DNA of 64,000 nucleotides from Cytospora piceicola (lineage: Eukaryota > Ascomycota > Sordariomycetes > Diaporthales > Cytosporaceae): NCBI GenBank assembly GCA_023375675.1, contig JALQBC010000030.1, forward strand, positions 1 through 64,000, written 5' to 3'. Each line of letters starts with the position of its first letter. Within the stretch, counting starts at the first letter, position 1. Made by a program: the position numbers and the translations under genes. Under the pieces are notes generated by a model. It saw nothing but the letters and a program-made list of their open reading frames with translations. It was not told the origin of the DNA and did no database searches. Below, piece by piece: positions 11,895 through 23,749 of this stretch.

Positions 11895-12403
11895 TACTCG
11901 ATCAGAAGAGACATGTTCCGGAAGAAGCCAGTCAGACTCACATATGTGTAAGTGCGTGTCTCGGGAAACTCGTGGGCGAAGTGGTTGTTGCCATCGTCTT
12001 CGAAGGTTGTCCGAGACATGACTTCCATCAACACGTTGGTCCACTCGATGAAGATCTCTCGACCTTCAGGACCCTCGAGTCCAGCCTCACGGGCAGAGGA
12101 AGCCTCTTCCGCATACCGTCTCGCCGCGGCCTCCACAGCCTCTCCTGGAACGGCGGTCAACCACCTAGCGATGGTGAGACAGAACGTGAAGGGCATGTTG
12201 TTGGCTGTGCGCATAGCAGTGCCTCGAAGATAGGTGTCGCGTCTGCGCATCTCTTCCCAGGTTCGCTGGCTCCACAACGCAACCGAGGGATGGATGCGCA
12301 AGCCGTTCTCGCGGATCTGTCTGATGAAGTATTCATCAGCAGTTTCGCGTCGCTGCTGCTGCTGCTGCTCCTGATGAGCGGTTCCCTGTTGATTGTCAGA
12401 CAT
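11879..12403 (-). CDS. Small hypothetical protein with poly-Gln stretch
   Basis: A 174-residue intronless frame. It begins MSDNQQG, has a short Gln run coded by CAG repeats (near 12355-12375), then a charged, mostly helical body and ends EYRRRR. No known domain recognised. A TATA-like box lies about 180 bp upstream (12583-12593), which supports transcription. A GTAAGT donor lies just upstream of the ATG (about 12430), but no AG follows before the ATG, so either it is unused or the true start lies elsewhere. The stop codon falls inside a perfect palindrome. It may be a lineage-specific orphan. Confidence 0.5.
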   Translation of the reverse strand: MSDNQQGTAHQEQQQQQRRETADEYFIRQIRENGLRIHPSVALWSQRTWEEMRRRDTYLRGTAMRTANNMPFTFCLTIARWLTAVPGEAVEAAARRYAEEASSAREAGLEGPEGREIFIEWTNVLMEVMSRTTFEDDGNNHFAHEFPETRTYTYVSLTGFFRNMSLLIEYRRRR

Positions 12404-12582
12404 CGTAAAAAAAAAAAGGTCAGCTGTACTTACCTTGGTGATGTGATTGTTGAAGATGTTGTTCAGAATGCTGTGGGGCTAATGTTCAACAAAGTTGATG
12501 TTCAGCCGATGGTGTTGCAGTCAGAATGGAGTTGAAGATACAGAGCAGAGATAATAGCTGCAGAAAAGAAATCGGGGAGCCC

Positions 12583-12593
12583 TTATTTATATA
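12583..12593 (-). promoter_or_regulatory. TATA-like box
   Basis: On the minus strand it reads TATATAAATAA, about 180 bases before the ATG at 12403. Its position would fit a transcript with a leader of roughly 150 nt. Confidence 0.45.
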
Positions 12594-13889
12594 CACCACA
12601 GTATCCATGGTCCTTTGTGCGCTGCATTGTCACCGTTTCCTTTGATGGTGCTATTGTTATTACCAAGCACCAACCTTGGTAAAGCTATGGTCAAGCTATG
12701 AGACGAGCAAGTTCTCTTGTTCCTGACAGCTAAACAATAATGATAAGCCTATTATTCTTCCAAACAAAGGACGCAGGTACAATGCGTCTTTGTAAAGCTT
12801 ACATACTACCCTAGGGTAAGTATATATACCTTAGTAATTTTCAAGAACCGCTTTGAAACTCGGACTTTGTGACTTCAAATGGGGTTGCACAATGAACAGT
12901 CCAATTGCCCAGGGTGACCACCACAGCTTCACGGTCGTACGGGAGTGTTGCTGTCTATGTGTGATGTTTGCCGTTATCTCCAACTGCCTGCGTGTGATTT
13001 CGCAGATGTGGCTTCTATACTCTGACAATCATGCGGAGCGCACGCCTAGAAGCAATATAGCACGTAATGAAGTTCCACTCATGTGCTGGTTTGCTTTAGG
13101 ATAATATTGCTCTTTAGTTTCCTTGTACATATGTACTCAGTTCCCGGTGTCATATTGCGGCATCTAGCTATTTAGTCTCGACGGACACTTCATTTTCACA
13201 CCAAGATGCAACCCAAAGCGTTGAACACATAACAAGACTCTCTATATGATGTTCGGTTTCCTCAGAGGAGAAGATGTCGTAAAACGTCCATGATCTCCGC
13301 GAGAGTTATAAATAACACTACTTAGGCTTGGTAACGGATGTGGAATTGACCATCACCTGGCTGTGTGCACGACCGTGATCGGCCCACTGCCGGCGATCTG
13401 CCTTTCAAGTTGAAAACACGGATGAATATGCTACAAAATTCTTACACGTGGAGGGGCCTACCAGTTGACACGCCTCCCTCAATATGTGTTTGGAGACCAG
13501 AAGAATGAGAGTCATAACTGATCAGCGTAGCAAATGGGAGAAACATGTACATGGAAAGAAAAGTCAAAACATTGCGTGAGATTCTGTGAAATATTCAAGA
13601 GTCGATAAGTAAACGATATGGTATGGTCGAATAACAACGTTGACTTAAAGAGCATAAACATCAAAAATTCTTTCGGGTATCTTCGCCAGCTATATCCATC
13701 CAACAGAAAGCGAGTGTAGTGTACAAGCAAGAAGCCAGACACCGTAGGCCACATATGCAGCATGTCTTACGGTGGTCATACCAAAACGAGTGTGGTCCAT
13801 TTCTCATGAACCCATCCCATGCAACCATTCGGGACCATTATGCCCATGAAGAATAGAAATTACCGGCTGTAGCAGTAACTGCCACATCC
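12594..13889. other. Intergenic; contains one TACCCTAGGGTA palindrome
   Basis: No supported gene. The 12-bp palindrome TACCCTAGGGTA at 12807-12818 is one of four copies in the window. Short frames on both strands have no recognisable domain. Confidence 0.6.
12807..12818. repeat. TACCCTAGGGTA palindrome, copy 1
   Basis: An intergenic copy flanked by acatac and agtatat. Removing CCCTAGGGTA would leave a plain TA. See the other copies at 23115, 58631 and 60219. Confidence 0.85.
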
Positions 13890-16537
13890 TCACGACTCAA
13901 AAGCCGCCTTGCTCTTCTTCCCGTCCCGCCGCAGCACAGCGCTGTACTCACTCCTCTTCCGGATCAGGAACGCCAGGCCCAGCATGAAATCAGTCGTATA
14001 CTTGGCCGCGGACAGATGCATCAGCGGGTTCAACATCCTCGACGCGAGCCTCTCGGCAGTCATGTCGTTGACGTCAGCAGCATCCGCGATATCCCCCAAG
14101 AGGTTCAGCAGAAACTTGAACAGACTCCTCGCCGCGCCGCGCACACCCAGGAGCGCCTCGTCCCAGAAGTCGATGCACTCGTCCAGCCGCATGCCCATGC
14201 TCCCCGGGAGCGTGGCCTGCTTCGACAAGGCGATCCACCTCTTCGCGACGGTCTCGCTGATGAGCGGCTTGCGCAGCTGCAGCAGGAACATGACTATCAG
14301 CTCCGCGGCGTCGTACACGCTGTACCGCTCCCAGTCGATGTTCCCCTCGCCGTAGTACGGCGCCGTGCTGAAGGCCTCCTTGAGCCTCGCCACGCGCGCC
14401 ATGCAGTCCCCGCCGGCGGCCATCTCCCCGCCGAAGATGTTGGGCGCCGTGGCCCCCCCGTTGGCCTTGATGAACTGCACGCACGCGAAGACGCACCGCG
14501 GGAACTCGCGCCGGCTTGACCCGCCCTTTGCGCCGTCGTGGTGCGTCTTGACCGTCGCGGAGGCCATCTGCATGCTTTTCTTCAGGGACACGCCGAAGAT
14601 GTCATCCGGCTCCGGGTCCTCGGCCGGTGCGTCGTCTTCGGAGATCCTGGGCGCCCACATGTTTACTCGCTTGAACATGGAGGATAGCCTGGAGCTGCTG
14701 CTGCGGATGCTCGCGCCGGCGGAGGAGAAGGCCGTGGGTGGCCGGGGTGGTTTCCCGCCGCTGCTGGATGTGGCGTTCGTATCGACTGATCCTCTGATGT
14801 GGCCTCCGCCCTGCGGTGTCGGTGGTGTGGTCGGTATTCTTGGTGGGGCTGGTGAAGCTAGTGGTGGCGAGGCTGGTGATGCTGGTGCGTTTCTGTACGA
14901 CCAGGGCTCAGACCTGACAGCGTGTGCGGTGAAGACATCACCAGGGCTCGCGAATGCAGACATGACATGAGCCCCACCAGTCGGACTCGTCGGGCTTGTC
15001 GCATTATTCGCCGTGCTCGGCCGCGTGGGGAGGCCCGGGACACTGAAGGAGTTCTTCCTCCCGAACAGTCTGCTCTTGGTTCGGCTCGACCTATTCCTCC
15101 CATCCTTGATAGGCGGTGGCGCCGCCTCATCCGCGCTCGAACCACCGGTGACAGTTGCCGTGACCGCCGCGCCACCCATGTAGACGCTATAGTTGCTATC
15201 CCTCCGCGCTGGGGGTATGCCATAGTCACCTCGTGGCGGTGGCTGTACCTCCCTCAAACTCCCCAGTGTAGACCGCGAGCCGTTGCTGACCTCGGAGTTG
15301 TGCAGGCTGCGCAGTGAGCTCAAGCGCTGCGGCACGACAGGGTTCCCCTCCGAGTCCAGGGCGCCATAGTCGGAGACGCTGAGCAAGGACGACGACGGCC
15401 TGATCAGGCCGGGTAGGCTGCCGCACGGTAATGGCGAGAGTGTGGAACTGGCCCTAGAGTTGGACCGGGCGACTGCCTTGGGCGGCGGTGTTGGCGCCCG
15501 GGGGGTGGTGGAAGGGTCCGGCACCTGGAGGTCCGCGATTTCGTCGAGGAACTCATTGATCTCGACCTTCGGTAAGTGGTCCTCGGACTCGTTGTGCGGC
15601 CTCAGCTGTTCCCTCTCGGGGACCATACTACCCTCGTCGTCCTTGGTATTGCGCCCGTAGGGAGAAGGAGGTCCGTCATACAGGTCGATGGCGCTATCCG
15701 GTGCGTCACCCACTGACGAGGATCCACTGTGCGTATGACGATCTTCGCGATCTGCTGTCCGTGCTATTCGGGGGGACTCCACCGCATCCTCCTCCTCCAC
15801 AACCTCCACCTCCACTTCCTTGATCTGCAGTCGATAACCCAAATCCGTGGCGTGATGTTGCATCGTGTCCAGATAGCTCTCCAGCTCAGATACTGCATAG
15901 ATGGCGCCAAACTCACCCTGCAGTCGGGCGCGGAGTCCGCCCATATCGCCAATCACCCGGGTCAGGTCGTCCTTGAGGTCGTCGTCCATGACAGCTCGTC
16001 GCTCGACCGCTCTGTGGTAGCTAGGGTGATCACTATCCACGGCGATACTCTCGTTCTCCTTGCGGTTCTTCGTCCTGTGCGCAAAACAAGGGATCGTCAG
16101 CCTATTTCCCACAGACCAAAGGGGGTCTCTTCCTTCCAATCTCTCGGGTGAAACACACAATCCAACAAGGTCTGTCACTACCGCCAGGGTCGACTTGTAA
16201 CCGTCCAAGGTCAGGCGCAGCTTTTCCATGTCGCCCTTGATGGCCATCCACCTAAACTTCTTGTCCCGTGCCGACAGTCCCAGGCCATTGCACACGTGCA
16301 TGTAGCCCTCGATCTGGCGCACGATGCTGCAGCAATGCTCAAGCAGGGGCGCGGTCGGCTGCGCCAGGTCGCTCGGGAAGAAGGACGCATCGTCCTTCAG
16401 GATGTCGAGTACACCGTCCAGGGAGTGAAGCTCGGCCAAGACGGCATCGAGCTCGGTTCGTGCCTCGCGGACCTCCCGAATGAAGTTCCGGAGAGCTGGC
16501 GAGGTCTTCGAGATGGCATTGCAGGCAGCAAAGCAGC
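13890..16537 (-). CDS. RhoGAP-like protein with fungal N-terminal helical domain
   Basis: The supported coding parts are 16159-16537 and 13890-16074, with an 84-nt intron at 16075-16158 (GTGTGT...GCACAG) that keeps frame. The N-terminal block (ISKTSPALRNFIREVREART onward) matches the helical domain found at the start of many fungal signalling and STAND proteins. The middle is a long, low-complexity Ser/Pro-rich linker with a basic GRKNSFSVPG patch. The last roughly 240 residues (about 13893-14606) read as a Sac7-like RhoGAP domain: FGVSLKKS, YGEGNIDW, YSVYDAAEL, PLIS and a C-terminal helix pair. Such proteins switch off Rho GTPases that control polarity and wall growth. The usual Arg-finger site reads NIFG here. 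The first exon is not settled: an acceptor lies at 16538, and a GTAAGT donor at 16753-16758 follows an ATG at 16790, but the phase does not fit. Confidence 0.75.
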
Positions 16538-16791
16538 CTGTGGATATGGGTCTAAAGGGTGGGCTTGTGTAAGTTTCATGCCGTTGGTCTACACTGAGGT
16601 GGAATCCAATTGCCCTGCTGCACGACATCATGTCCAGCGGCACAGCATCGCACTGCACCCCACCGCACCGACAGTAAAGCACAGCACGCAAACCGGAAGC
16701 GCTAGGTTGTGCAGGAGCAACTGGGATTCCTTTCCTTATGGCTTAGGGGTCAACTTACATCCAATGCATGCTGTCCGGATGAACAGCCATG

Positions 16792-19700
16792 TCCAGCTTG
16801 TGTCACTGTATAACGAAACACTGAAATGTGTTGGCTTGCAACTCCTTGAGAGGAGGACTAGAAAAGAGAGTTGCGGGAAGCAACGATCATACGTCTTCTC
16901 CCTGGGTGATGAGGGTGGAGCCAGGCTTTTGATGTCAGACCGGGGACCGCCCCCTATGTGTATGTATGTACCTGAGTAGTGTTGTCTGTGTGTGCAGTAC
17001 GAAGTACGCAAGCCTGGAACGGCACAGAAGGATGGGGGCGGACTCTTTTTCACTTCACCTTGACCATTTTCGGCTGAGAGGAGTTGTCGCAATCAACTAC
17101 TCCACTGCAACCACATGGAAATCCTTCTAAGTTGCCCCATAGTGCTTACCCAGTACTATGTAGCAAGCTCCTGCGTCCTCTTCCCGTCCTTCCCGCCAAT
17201 ATTATCGTTTGCTTATTAGCATGGCACATGAGCTGCAAGGATACCGATAGCCGGCTGGTGGCTTGCATTAAGGGTGAACACAGAGCAGGGTCTGGCCCCT
17301 CATACACACAAAGGCTGTCCATCGTGTCCACGGGTTGGCATGACCAGCATGACGTTAGTTCCGGACATGGGATGGATGCCCAGGTGGTTAAAGAAGTAGG
17401 TAGGTACCTATGTATCGGGGTCCAGAATGAGCATCATGGCGCAGACAGGGGATTTCCCTCACATTTTGCATCTCTGACAAGACATTGAACAGGGGTTCCA
17501 TCAAACCGACAGAGATCGACATGGGGGATCCAAGGTTCTTTTTGTTGACGTTTGATGATCTTCGCACGTGCCGAAAGTGGTCCTGACTCTCGCTACCCGG
17601 ATCTCCCCTGACAGCCTGATTAACCGTCTCGAGAGACTCCGCAACGACCTCCCTACAATTCCAGAACATGATAGTCTAGGATTAGTTCCTAACTAGATGG
17701 GGCCATCAAGGCCACCATCACCGTTCTGGCCTGGCTCGTCTTCTTGCCCCTGGCTTAGTGACACAGCACTTGCGTGCGTGCCTGGCCGAAAAAGACACGA
17801 GGGCACCTGGGAGGACCCAGAGGAGCTGAAGGCCCCCACTGATCAGATGTCTTTTGCTTGGAGTGCTTGGACATTTGACATTGACGATGTCGCTGTAATC
17901 ATAAGTACGAACAACCCATGTTGATTGATGCCTGTCCCCTTGGTTTCTTGATAATTCTGGAGGTTTTGCTGTCTACGTTGCGGGGGGCAGCAACAGCAAA
18001 TAGTGTATGTATTCTTTTGGCCCCCGATGCGACTTTCCTGTGCCCTGCTGCCCTTTTCATGATCCGATTGGTGCTACATACACAGTTCGCTAGAACAGCC
18101 AGCGGAACACAATGGGCTTGTATGAACCGTCATCAATGATTGGTGAGACAATCGGCAGCAATCCGTGGAAGCAGCCCGTTAAAACGGTTCAAACTCCCGG
18201 TTGACACAACCTTCATCAGCAGTCTACCAACTGGTGTTACTCCATGACCGCTGCTCAGTCAAATTTAACATTTCTTTGAGGGCCCTTTAATAAGCTGGAC
18301 AAAGGATGATGGCCCGACATTTTTTGGGCGGGTCCCGAGGCCTGGATCTATTGTGGCTTTACTCGCGTGCAGTCGGCGAATTTTCATCTGATCAGGACCG
18401 ATCAAATCTCAAAAACAATCCTCCAGGACTTTTTGCATCCTCCGTACTTACGAACCTCCGTCTGGCCCCGCGTGGCATCGGCACCTTTGCATCTCCGTTA
18501 GGGCTTACGGCAGGCATACATAGTGTACATTCGTCTTTTCCTGTGTATATTGCATGCGTGCAGTTCAGCTCACCGAAAAAGAATCCCCAGTGCTGCGTGT
18601 TCACATATGGTATGCATGCAGTCATCCACTGCCGTGCCACCGCCGCTCACTCTCAGCTGTGTAAGTTCGGTTGTGTTTTTGGCCCTCTCTGCGACATCGA
18701 CGTGTCTCACGGCTCAGCATTCCGAAAGTCGCCACCCTTGTCTTTTGTCTCAGGCAGGGTCACAAAGAGCATACATATTCTCGCCCGGCTCATCAGGTTG
18801 CCGGTCTTTTATTTTTCCGTGAGTACTACCAATAATTTGGTTTCTCAGATCGTGAAACATCACTGTTGAGCTCGGGTTCCTGCCGCGGTGCTCGGGATCC
18901 CAGGTGGAGACCCGGATCGGAAGTCCGGACCAGATCAGGACAAAGGTGCCGGCTTCTTCAAGAGGTTTCTGCACGGTTATCTCCTCTAGCTTTTGACGCT
19001 TCCGTGTGGTCCGACCTCCTTCTCCGCAGGCGCTAGATTGTGAGCTACGGGGCGCGTGAGTTCTACTATTCATTTTCGGTAATATTCTTCATGCGGCCAT
19101 CAGACGTACTCTGCTACCACCGGAACTTCGGCTGTTTGGGCTGCACTTCATCCTAACATTAATTCGAGGGGGTTGGTTCGTTTCCTTGCCCTCGCATACC
19201 ACAGCGACTTGCACCGGCGCTGGAGCAGGATCCGGATGTGCCTCCGTTCGTGCTCGTCACATTATTATCGGCAACCCGCATACTGTTGTACCACACATCT
19301 GCCAGATGCAAGGTTAGAACTCGAGATGTTGTATATAGGGCCAGGTTGTCTTTTATTGTGACGTCAAAATCACATGTACTCGGGGACCCGACACTTGATT
19401 TCCAGATTTCTATATAGTGTAGTGTACTCCCGACCAAGGAAGGTTCCAACCGACCAGGGACCAACACCCTCCGTACCCTATGAAATAGGCATCTCCAGGT
19501 GCAGATCGTCTTTAACGCGGGGTGTGGCGTCTCAGGCCAGGATACGTACTTCTTGCCGAGGTTCCGACTGCGGCGATGATCACCATCATGAAACGGTACT
19601 CGATCCTACGTATGGAAGGACTCTCGAATCCCAGTGCCATTTCCACGATAACGAAAGTGTGTCTAGTGATACTCTCGCGAGGCGATATTGCAGACAGTTT

Positions 19701-20683
19701 CAGACCTTATTTGGCGAGGATGGAATTCCAAGGAGATTTCAAGGTACACTTGACGTCTGACCGGGTGCAAGAATGAACAATGACCAGGTTACCGGATAGA
19801 TCGCCCGGCTAATAAGTGATGGGGCCTACTCGGGGTAGGATTATATCAGGCATGAATCAAAATTACTTCCCAGGGTTATCATCCTCGATCTTATTACACA
19901 GTACTACATAGTTTCCAGCGGTTGTTGCCAGTGTTGGCGCGCGGGAATGTGGATATTCGGGCCTTACATTGTGAAGATCATTGACTTAGCGCCATACCTC
20001 TTTAAGTCCGCCCATTGAATATTGAGACTAGCACAGGAACAAACCATCCACAAGGTCGGCAGAAAGGTCGGTCTCCCTCAAATATGTGGACCATCAAGGG
20101 CGTTTCATAGTCAGTTGAGTGGTAAGTTGTTCTTGCAAAGAGAACACATTGGGCTTGTTCTAGTTTCAAGTCGTTCTTCATATCAAAAGAGCACGGGTCC
20201 TGCACGATTGTCTTGAGCTGTAGATCTGCCCCAGACGAGGTGTGCGGCCCTCTTGGTGGTCTCGTGGGCCGCGGCCTTGTCTATCGTCTTACCGAATCCG
20301 TCCACTCACAAAACACATTGGACGACAGACAACAAGACTTTGGCGATACGGTCGACTACTGGGTCACTGAGACCTACATGCAGAAGTCTGGTAAAATATG
20401 TCCAGTCCAACACAACCGGCCTTGCTGACGCCGGGCCATTATACAATATAGAGCAGAAACGCTCGGAGTTTTCGATTTCAAGATGGCTACCTTTCTCAAG
20501 AAAACACCTTTCCCTTTGTAATAAATTTGGAATCATCTCAGGCAGAATTGTTCCCACAAAACCATTGTTTTTTGTCTGTCCTGGGGACAGTCATTCCTTA
20601 TGTCCCTTCATAGGACTCCAGCTTCCTCAACTCCCAGCCACACTTATCTATTTACTACATTACATTCGAGGATTTAGGTTTTC
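16792..20683. other. Long gene-poor stretch of ordinary composition
   Basis: Nearly 4 kb without a gene that can be defended. It is not AT-rich and shows no RIP bias. Many short frames occur on both strands. The most protein-like is a minus-strand frame at 20210-20557 with one internal TGA. No repeats longer than a few units are seen. Confidence 0.5.
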
Positions 20684-21808
20684 ATGATGCCTCTAAACAT
20701 TCTCTCTCGTGGATTTCCTACCCTACTGATACTCTCCCTTACCTCACCCCCAGCCTCTGGCAAGCCCCTCCCACCAGGAACAGCCAACCCCTCCCCCAAG
20801 ATCGAAGCGCGCTCTTCAAGCGATGGTGGTCTCCAGACATGGGAGATCATCGTAATCGTACTTGGCTCATTCATTGGAATAATACTCATAGGTGGCCTCG
20901 GTGGCGCTTGTGAGGTCATGCTGCACACCAGGAGCAAAATCGTAAGGAGCAATGCTGAAGCCGATGCCAAGGTCGAGGGTGGTAGTCGGGCGATGGAGCT
21001 TGAGGCCGGGGAAGAGAAGGACGGGGAAACTGGTAGTGATGCCGCAACAGAGGTGGATGAAGATGATCCCAGTCACTTTTCGTGGCAGCCGGAGAAGATG
21101 ACTACTGGGAAGGACATGCCGGAAGATCGTACTCTCTCTCGAGCTCACACGGATGATTCATCGCAAACAACATTGAATGGGGAACAGGGCGCTGACGATG
21201 GGGCAGAAGAGCCGATGCATGATGTCCATTTGGACTGGGAAATACCAGCGGCTGAGCCCATTGATTCGGACTTCTACCAGGAGCAGACGAGAGACCGGAT
21301 CATACCATGGGAGGACCAAACGCACCCGGACCCAGCGCTTTCCCAGTTCGTGATAGGTGACGATGAGGATAGTCCCGACCATGAAGGGGAGGAAGCCGCA
21401 GACTATGATCACGACCATAATCATCACGTTGAGCAGGTAGCTATGCCGGATGAGGCCGACTTCCAGCCTGCCAATGCCGGCTATGAGCCCCAGGAGGATG
21501 CTTGGCATCATGAGGCCGACTCGAACCAGAGTGAAGAGTCCCCCGAGCCGGCTCATGATCATATAGGCGAAGCCCTGGCAGTGGCACCTGTTGGCGACTA
21601 TTCCGGTGAAGGATACAGTCCGGCGGCCATGCCTGACGAAGCAGACTACCTGGCAGACTATAGGCAGAGCCAGCTCTATCTTCAGCAGGAAGACGATTGG
21701 CAGCAGTATTACGGCTCGTCCAATGGTGCGTCCGAGATGGATCATGAGCACGAAGGGCATCAAACACAGGGGAATGTGGTCCCACAGCCCGAGGCAGGGT
21801 ATTTCTAG
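20684..21808 (+). CDS. Secreted-entry single-pass membrane protein with acidic tail, unknown function
   Basis: A 374-residue intronless protein. Residues 1-26 look like a signal peptide (ILSRGFPTLLILSLTSPPASG). A short Pro/Ser-rich ectodomain follows. One membrane helix lies at about residues 53-76 (WEIIVIVLGSFIGIILIGGL). The remainder is a long, very acidic cytoplasmic tail rich in Asp, Glu and His. The tail carries repeated motifs: AMPDEADF and AMPDEADY, and several HDHxH clusters that could bind metal. No catalytic domain is seen. The topology suggests a type I plasma-membrane sensor or adaptor; that is inference. Confidence 0.7.
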   Translation: MMPLNILSRGFPTLLILSLTSPPASGKPLPPGTANPSPKIEARSSSDGGLQTWEIIVIVLGSFIGIILIGGLGGACEVMLHTRSKIVRSNAEADAKVEGGSRAMELEAGEEKDGETGSDAATEVDEDDPSHFSWQPEKMTTGKDMPEDRTLSRAHTDDSSQTTLNGEQGADDGAEEPMHDVHLDWEIPAAEPIDSDFYQEQTRDRIIPWEDQTHPDPALSQFVIGDDEDSPDHEGEEAADYDHDHNHHVEQVAMPDEADFQPANAGYEPQEDAWHHEADSNQSEESPEPAHDHIGEALAVAPVGDYSGEGYSPAAMPDEADYLADYRQSQLYLQQEDDWQQYYGSSNGASEMDHEHEGHQTQGNVVPQPEAGYF

Positions 21809-22276
21809 GCACAGTATTCGGTAACGGCGCAATGGGGTGGGTTTTTTTCCATTAATTGGCTCAGGGTAGTAGAGAATACCAAATGAGAACGAACGTACAT
21901 GTTTGAGATCGAGTAGAATAATGCAATTTCAACACCCAGAGCGGTATCGGTATGGAACTGGATATACATCCTTGACAAAGCTGCCTTTTTACAAACACCA
22001 GTAAGCATCAACCACCATCTTACTTGGACTATTCGTAACATGTGAGCGAAAATGATCGAATATGGCGTGTATAATCATTCACGCCGCGTCTTATAAGAAC
22101 ATGCTGGTGTTTGTATTGTTTATAAGTCTCTGGGTCTCTCATCTATTTTGAAAATTTCCGTCGATCTAGGTATTATCAACATATATAGCATTATTACCGC
22201 TGGGATCCAAAGTAGACGCCGATATTGGCCTGTGTATATCAGAATAACTTCATGAAACGGCCCGATTTCTCTACTG
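21809..22276. other. Intergenic between convergent genes
   Basis: Nothing beyond ordinary 3' flanking DNA is seen. Confidence 0.6.
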
Positions 22277-23207
22277 TTACACCCTCTGGTGCCTTAGAAG
22301 GCAGCTTTGTTTTGACTGTGTCTCATACAGGGACTGCTCTTGCCCAATACTCCAAGGCTGACCCACTGCTTCCTGAACCACCACCCCATCCATCTCGACC
22401 CTGACCGCCCCTTTCTCCGCGAAGCCGGGTGCCTGAGAGAAGTAATATCCCCTCTGGTTGCTATACACAACCGTCCCACCCTCCTCATCCCTCCAGTGTG
22501 GAAAGTTGTAATGTGTATGCCCAAACGCCCAAAGGACCACCGTCTTTCCAACCCAGCACGCCTCGCCCCGCAGATCCGTCGCAAAGCCCGACGAGATCTT
22601 GTTCCCAGCGGTGCGAGGGTTAACGGTCCTGGCGTCGACCGTCGGGCTATGGTGTGTGAATACGATGATCCTGCGTTCTGGTTGTTTCTCCGATAGGGCA
22701 TTAACGCGTGAGTTAAGCCATGCCAGGTCACGTTCATGCGCCGAGACGTGCTCTTCGACCGTCCAGGGATCGATGCGAAAAAAGTCGTTCAGGCCGAAGC
22801 TGAGATCTTCTAGTGAAGCCTCAGGAATATGTGAGAATAATGTGCACCCGAGAACGGTGATACCGTATTCGGGCAGATTGTACTCATCCCGGTCGAGGAG
22901 GATGTATTCTCCTAAACTCGAGTCTTCTGCTCGCTGCCGCTGGTTGTCATCTTGGAACGCGCGGAGCGTCTTCTTGGTCGAGTCCCAGCTGGAGCCGTAA
23001 GGCTCGTGGTTTCCTAGGACATGGAAAACGATGCGGAACTGCTTGAGCTGGGTGGCTAGGAAGGTGAGATATCCAGGGTCACAGACGCAGCCGATGTCTC
23101 CTAGAAGTGCGAGGTACCCTAGGGTAGGGAGCGGTTGGTGTGATTTCGTAGAAGTCATAGGCTTTGGGACTCTCGAGGTGGAGGTCTGAGAGGATTTGGA
23201 TATCCAT
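22277..23207 (-). pseudogene. Calcineurin-like metallophosphoesterase, frameshifted by a 10-bp insertion
   Basis: The start ATG at 23207 opens with MDIQILSDLHLES, carrying the D-x-H metal site of the calcineurin-like family. That frame runs into the wrong phase after TPTAPY. The rest of the enzyme continues in another frame from about 23114 to 22277: LALLGDIG, VLGNHEPYG, FTHHSPT and GHTHYN are all present, so all metal-binding motifs survive. The two parts are separated by exactly 10 extra bases, CCCTAGGGTA, within TACCCTAGGGTA (23115-23126). Without them 306 residues would read through. No intron can absorb the shift: the only GT...AG pairs are 17 nt, or would remove conserved residues. Either the gene is broken in this strain or the insertion is very recent. 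It is otherwise undamaged. Confidence 0.8.
23115..23126. repeat. TACCCTAGGGTA palindrome, copy 2 (inside a gene)
   Basis: It lies within the metallophosphoesterase reading frame between the codons for APY and LALLGDIG. Deleting ten bases (CCCTAGGGTA) restores a continuous conserved frame. Confidence 0.9.
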
Positions 23208-23749
23208 GCTGTCTTCCGTGGTGTTATTCGATATTGTGGTATGTAGATCCCTGAGGTGGTTTTTGGGTTGTCTATGGTTATGTGAGTTATAGGTACAGAC
23301 CACGGCCTTGGAAAAACAGAATGACACTTGTTTTTGATTGGCATAGGCAATCCTTCCTCTACAACCACTAATCATTCTGTTCTCCACCAATAATACCAAC
23401 ATACCTATCAAACAAGCCTCATGGGGTCTAGGCAGCAATCTCCACTTGGTGTACAGGAGCAAGTATGGAAGCTGAAGTATTGCACAGTGGGAGTTTTAAA
23501 GACGAGATCAACTGGTTTTATATACCAACAAATGTCACAAATGTCACAAAAGAAGCAATCAGGGGGCAAAGCCAAGTATTACAGCCAAAAAATATATATA
23601 TATATTTGTCAAGAAGCCTACACAACAATAAACCCGACCACATGGATCATTCACCAGACAACAAACACCCAACATCCCCAAGTACCCCATCCTTTAGACA
23701 TCGGCACCTACTAACTCCATTTCATCTCCCGAGAAGTAGCCGAAACCAC
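23208..23749. other. Intergenic, between the phosphoesterase start and the LPMO-like gene end
   Basis: It contains a short AT microsatellite (aatatatatatatat near 23590). No gene recognised. Confidence 0.6.

Noticed and set aside
14016..15317. Several open frames on both strands inside the RhoGAP-like gene
   Set aside because: They are GC-rich shadow frames (Arg/Ala-rich) opposite or shifted from a long conserved protein.
18306..19073. Frames of 187 codons (plus strand) and 107 codons (minus strand) in the gene-poor stretch
   Set aside because: They overlap each other, lack domains, and have no clear splice partners.
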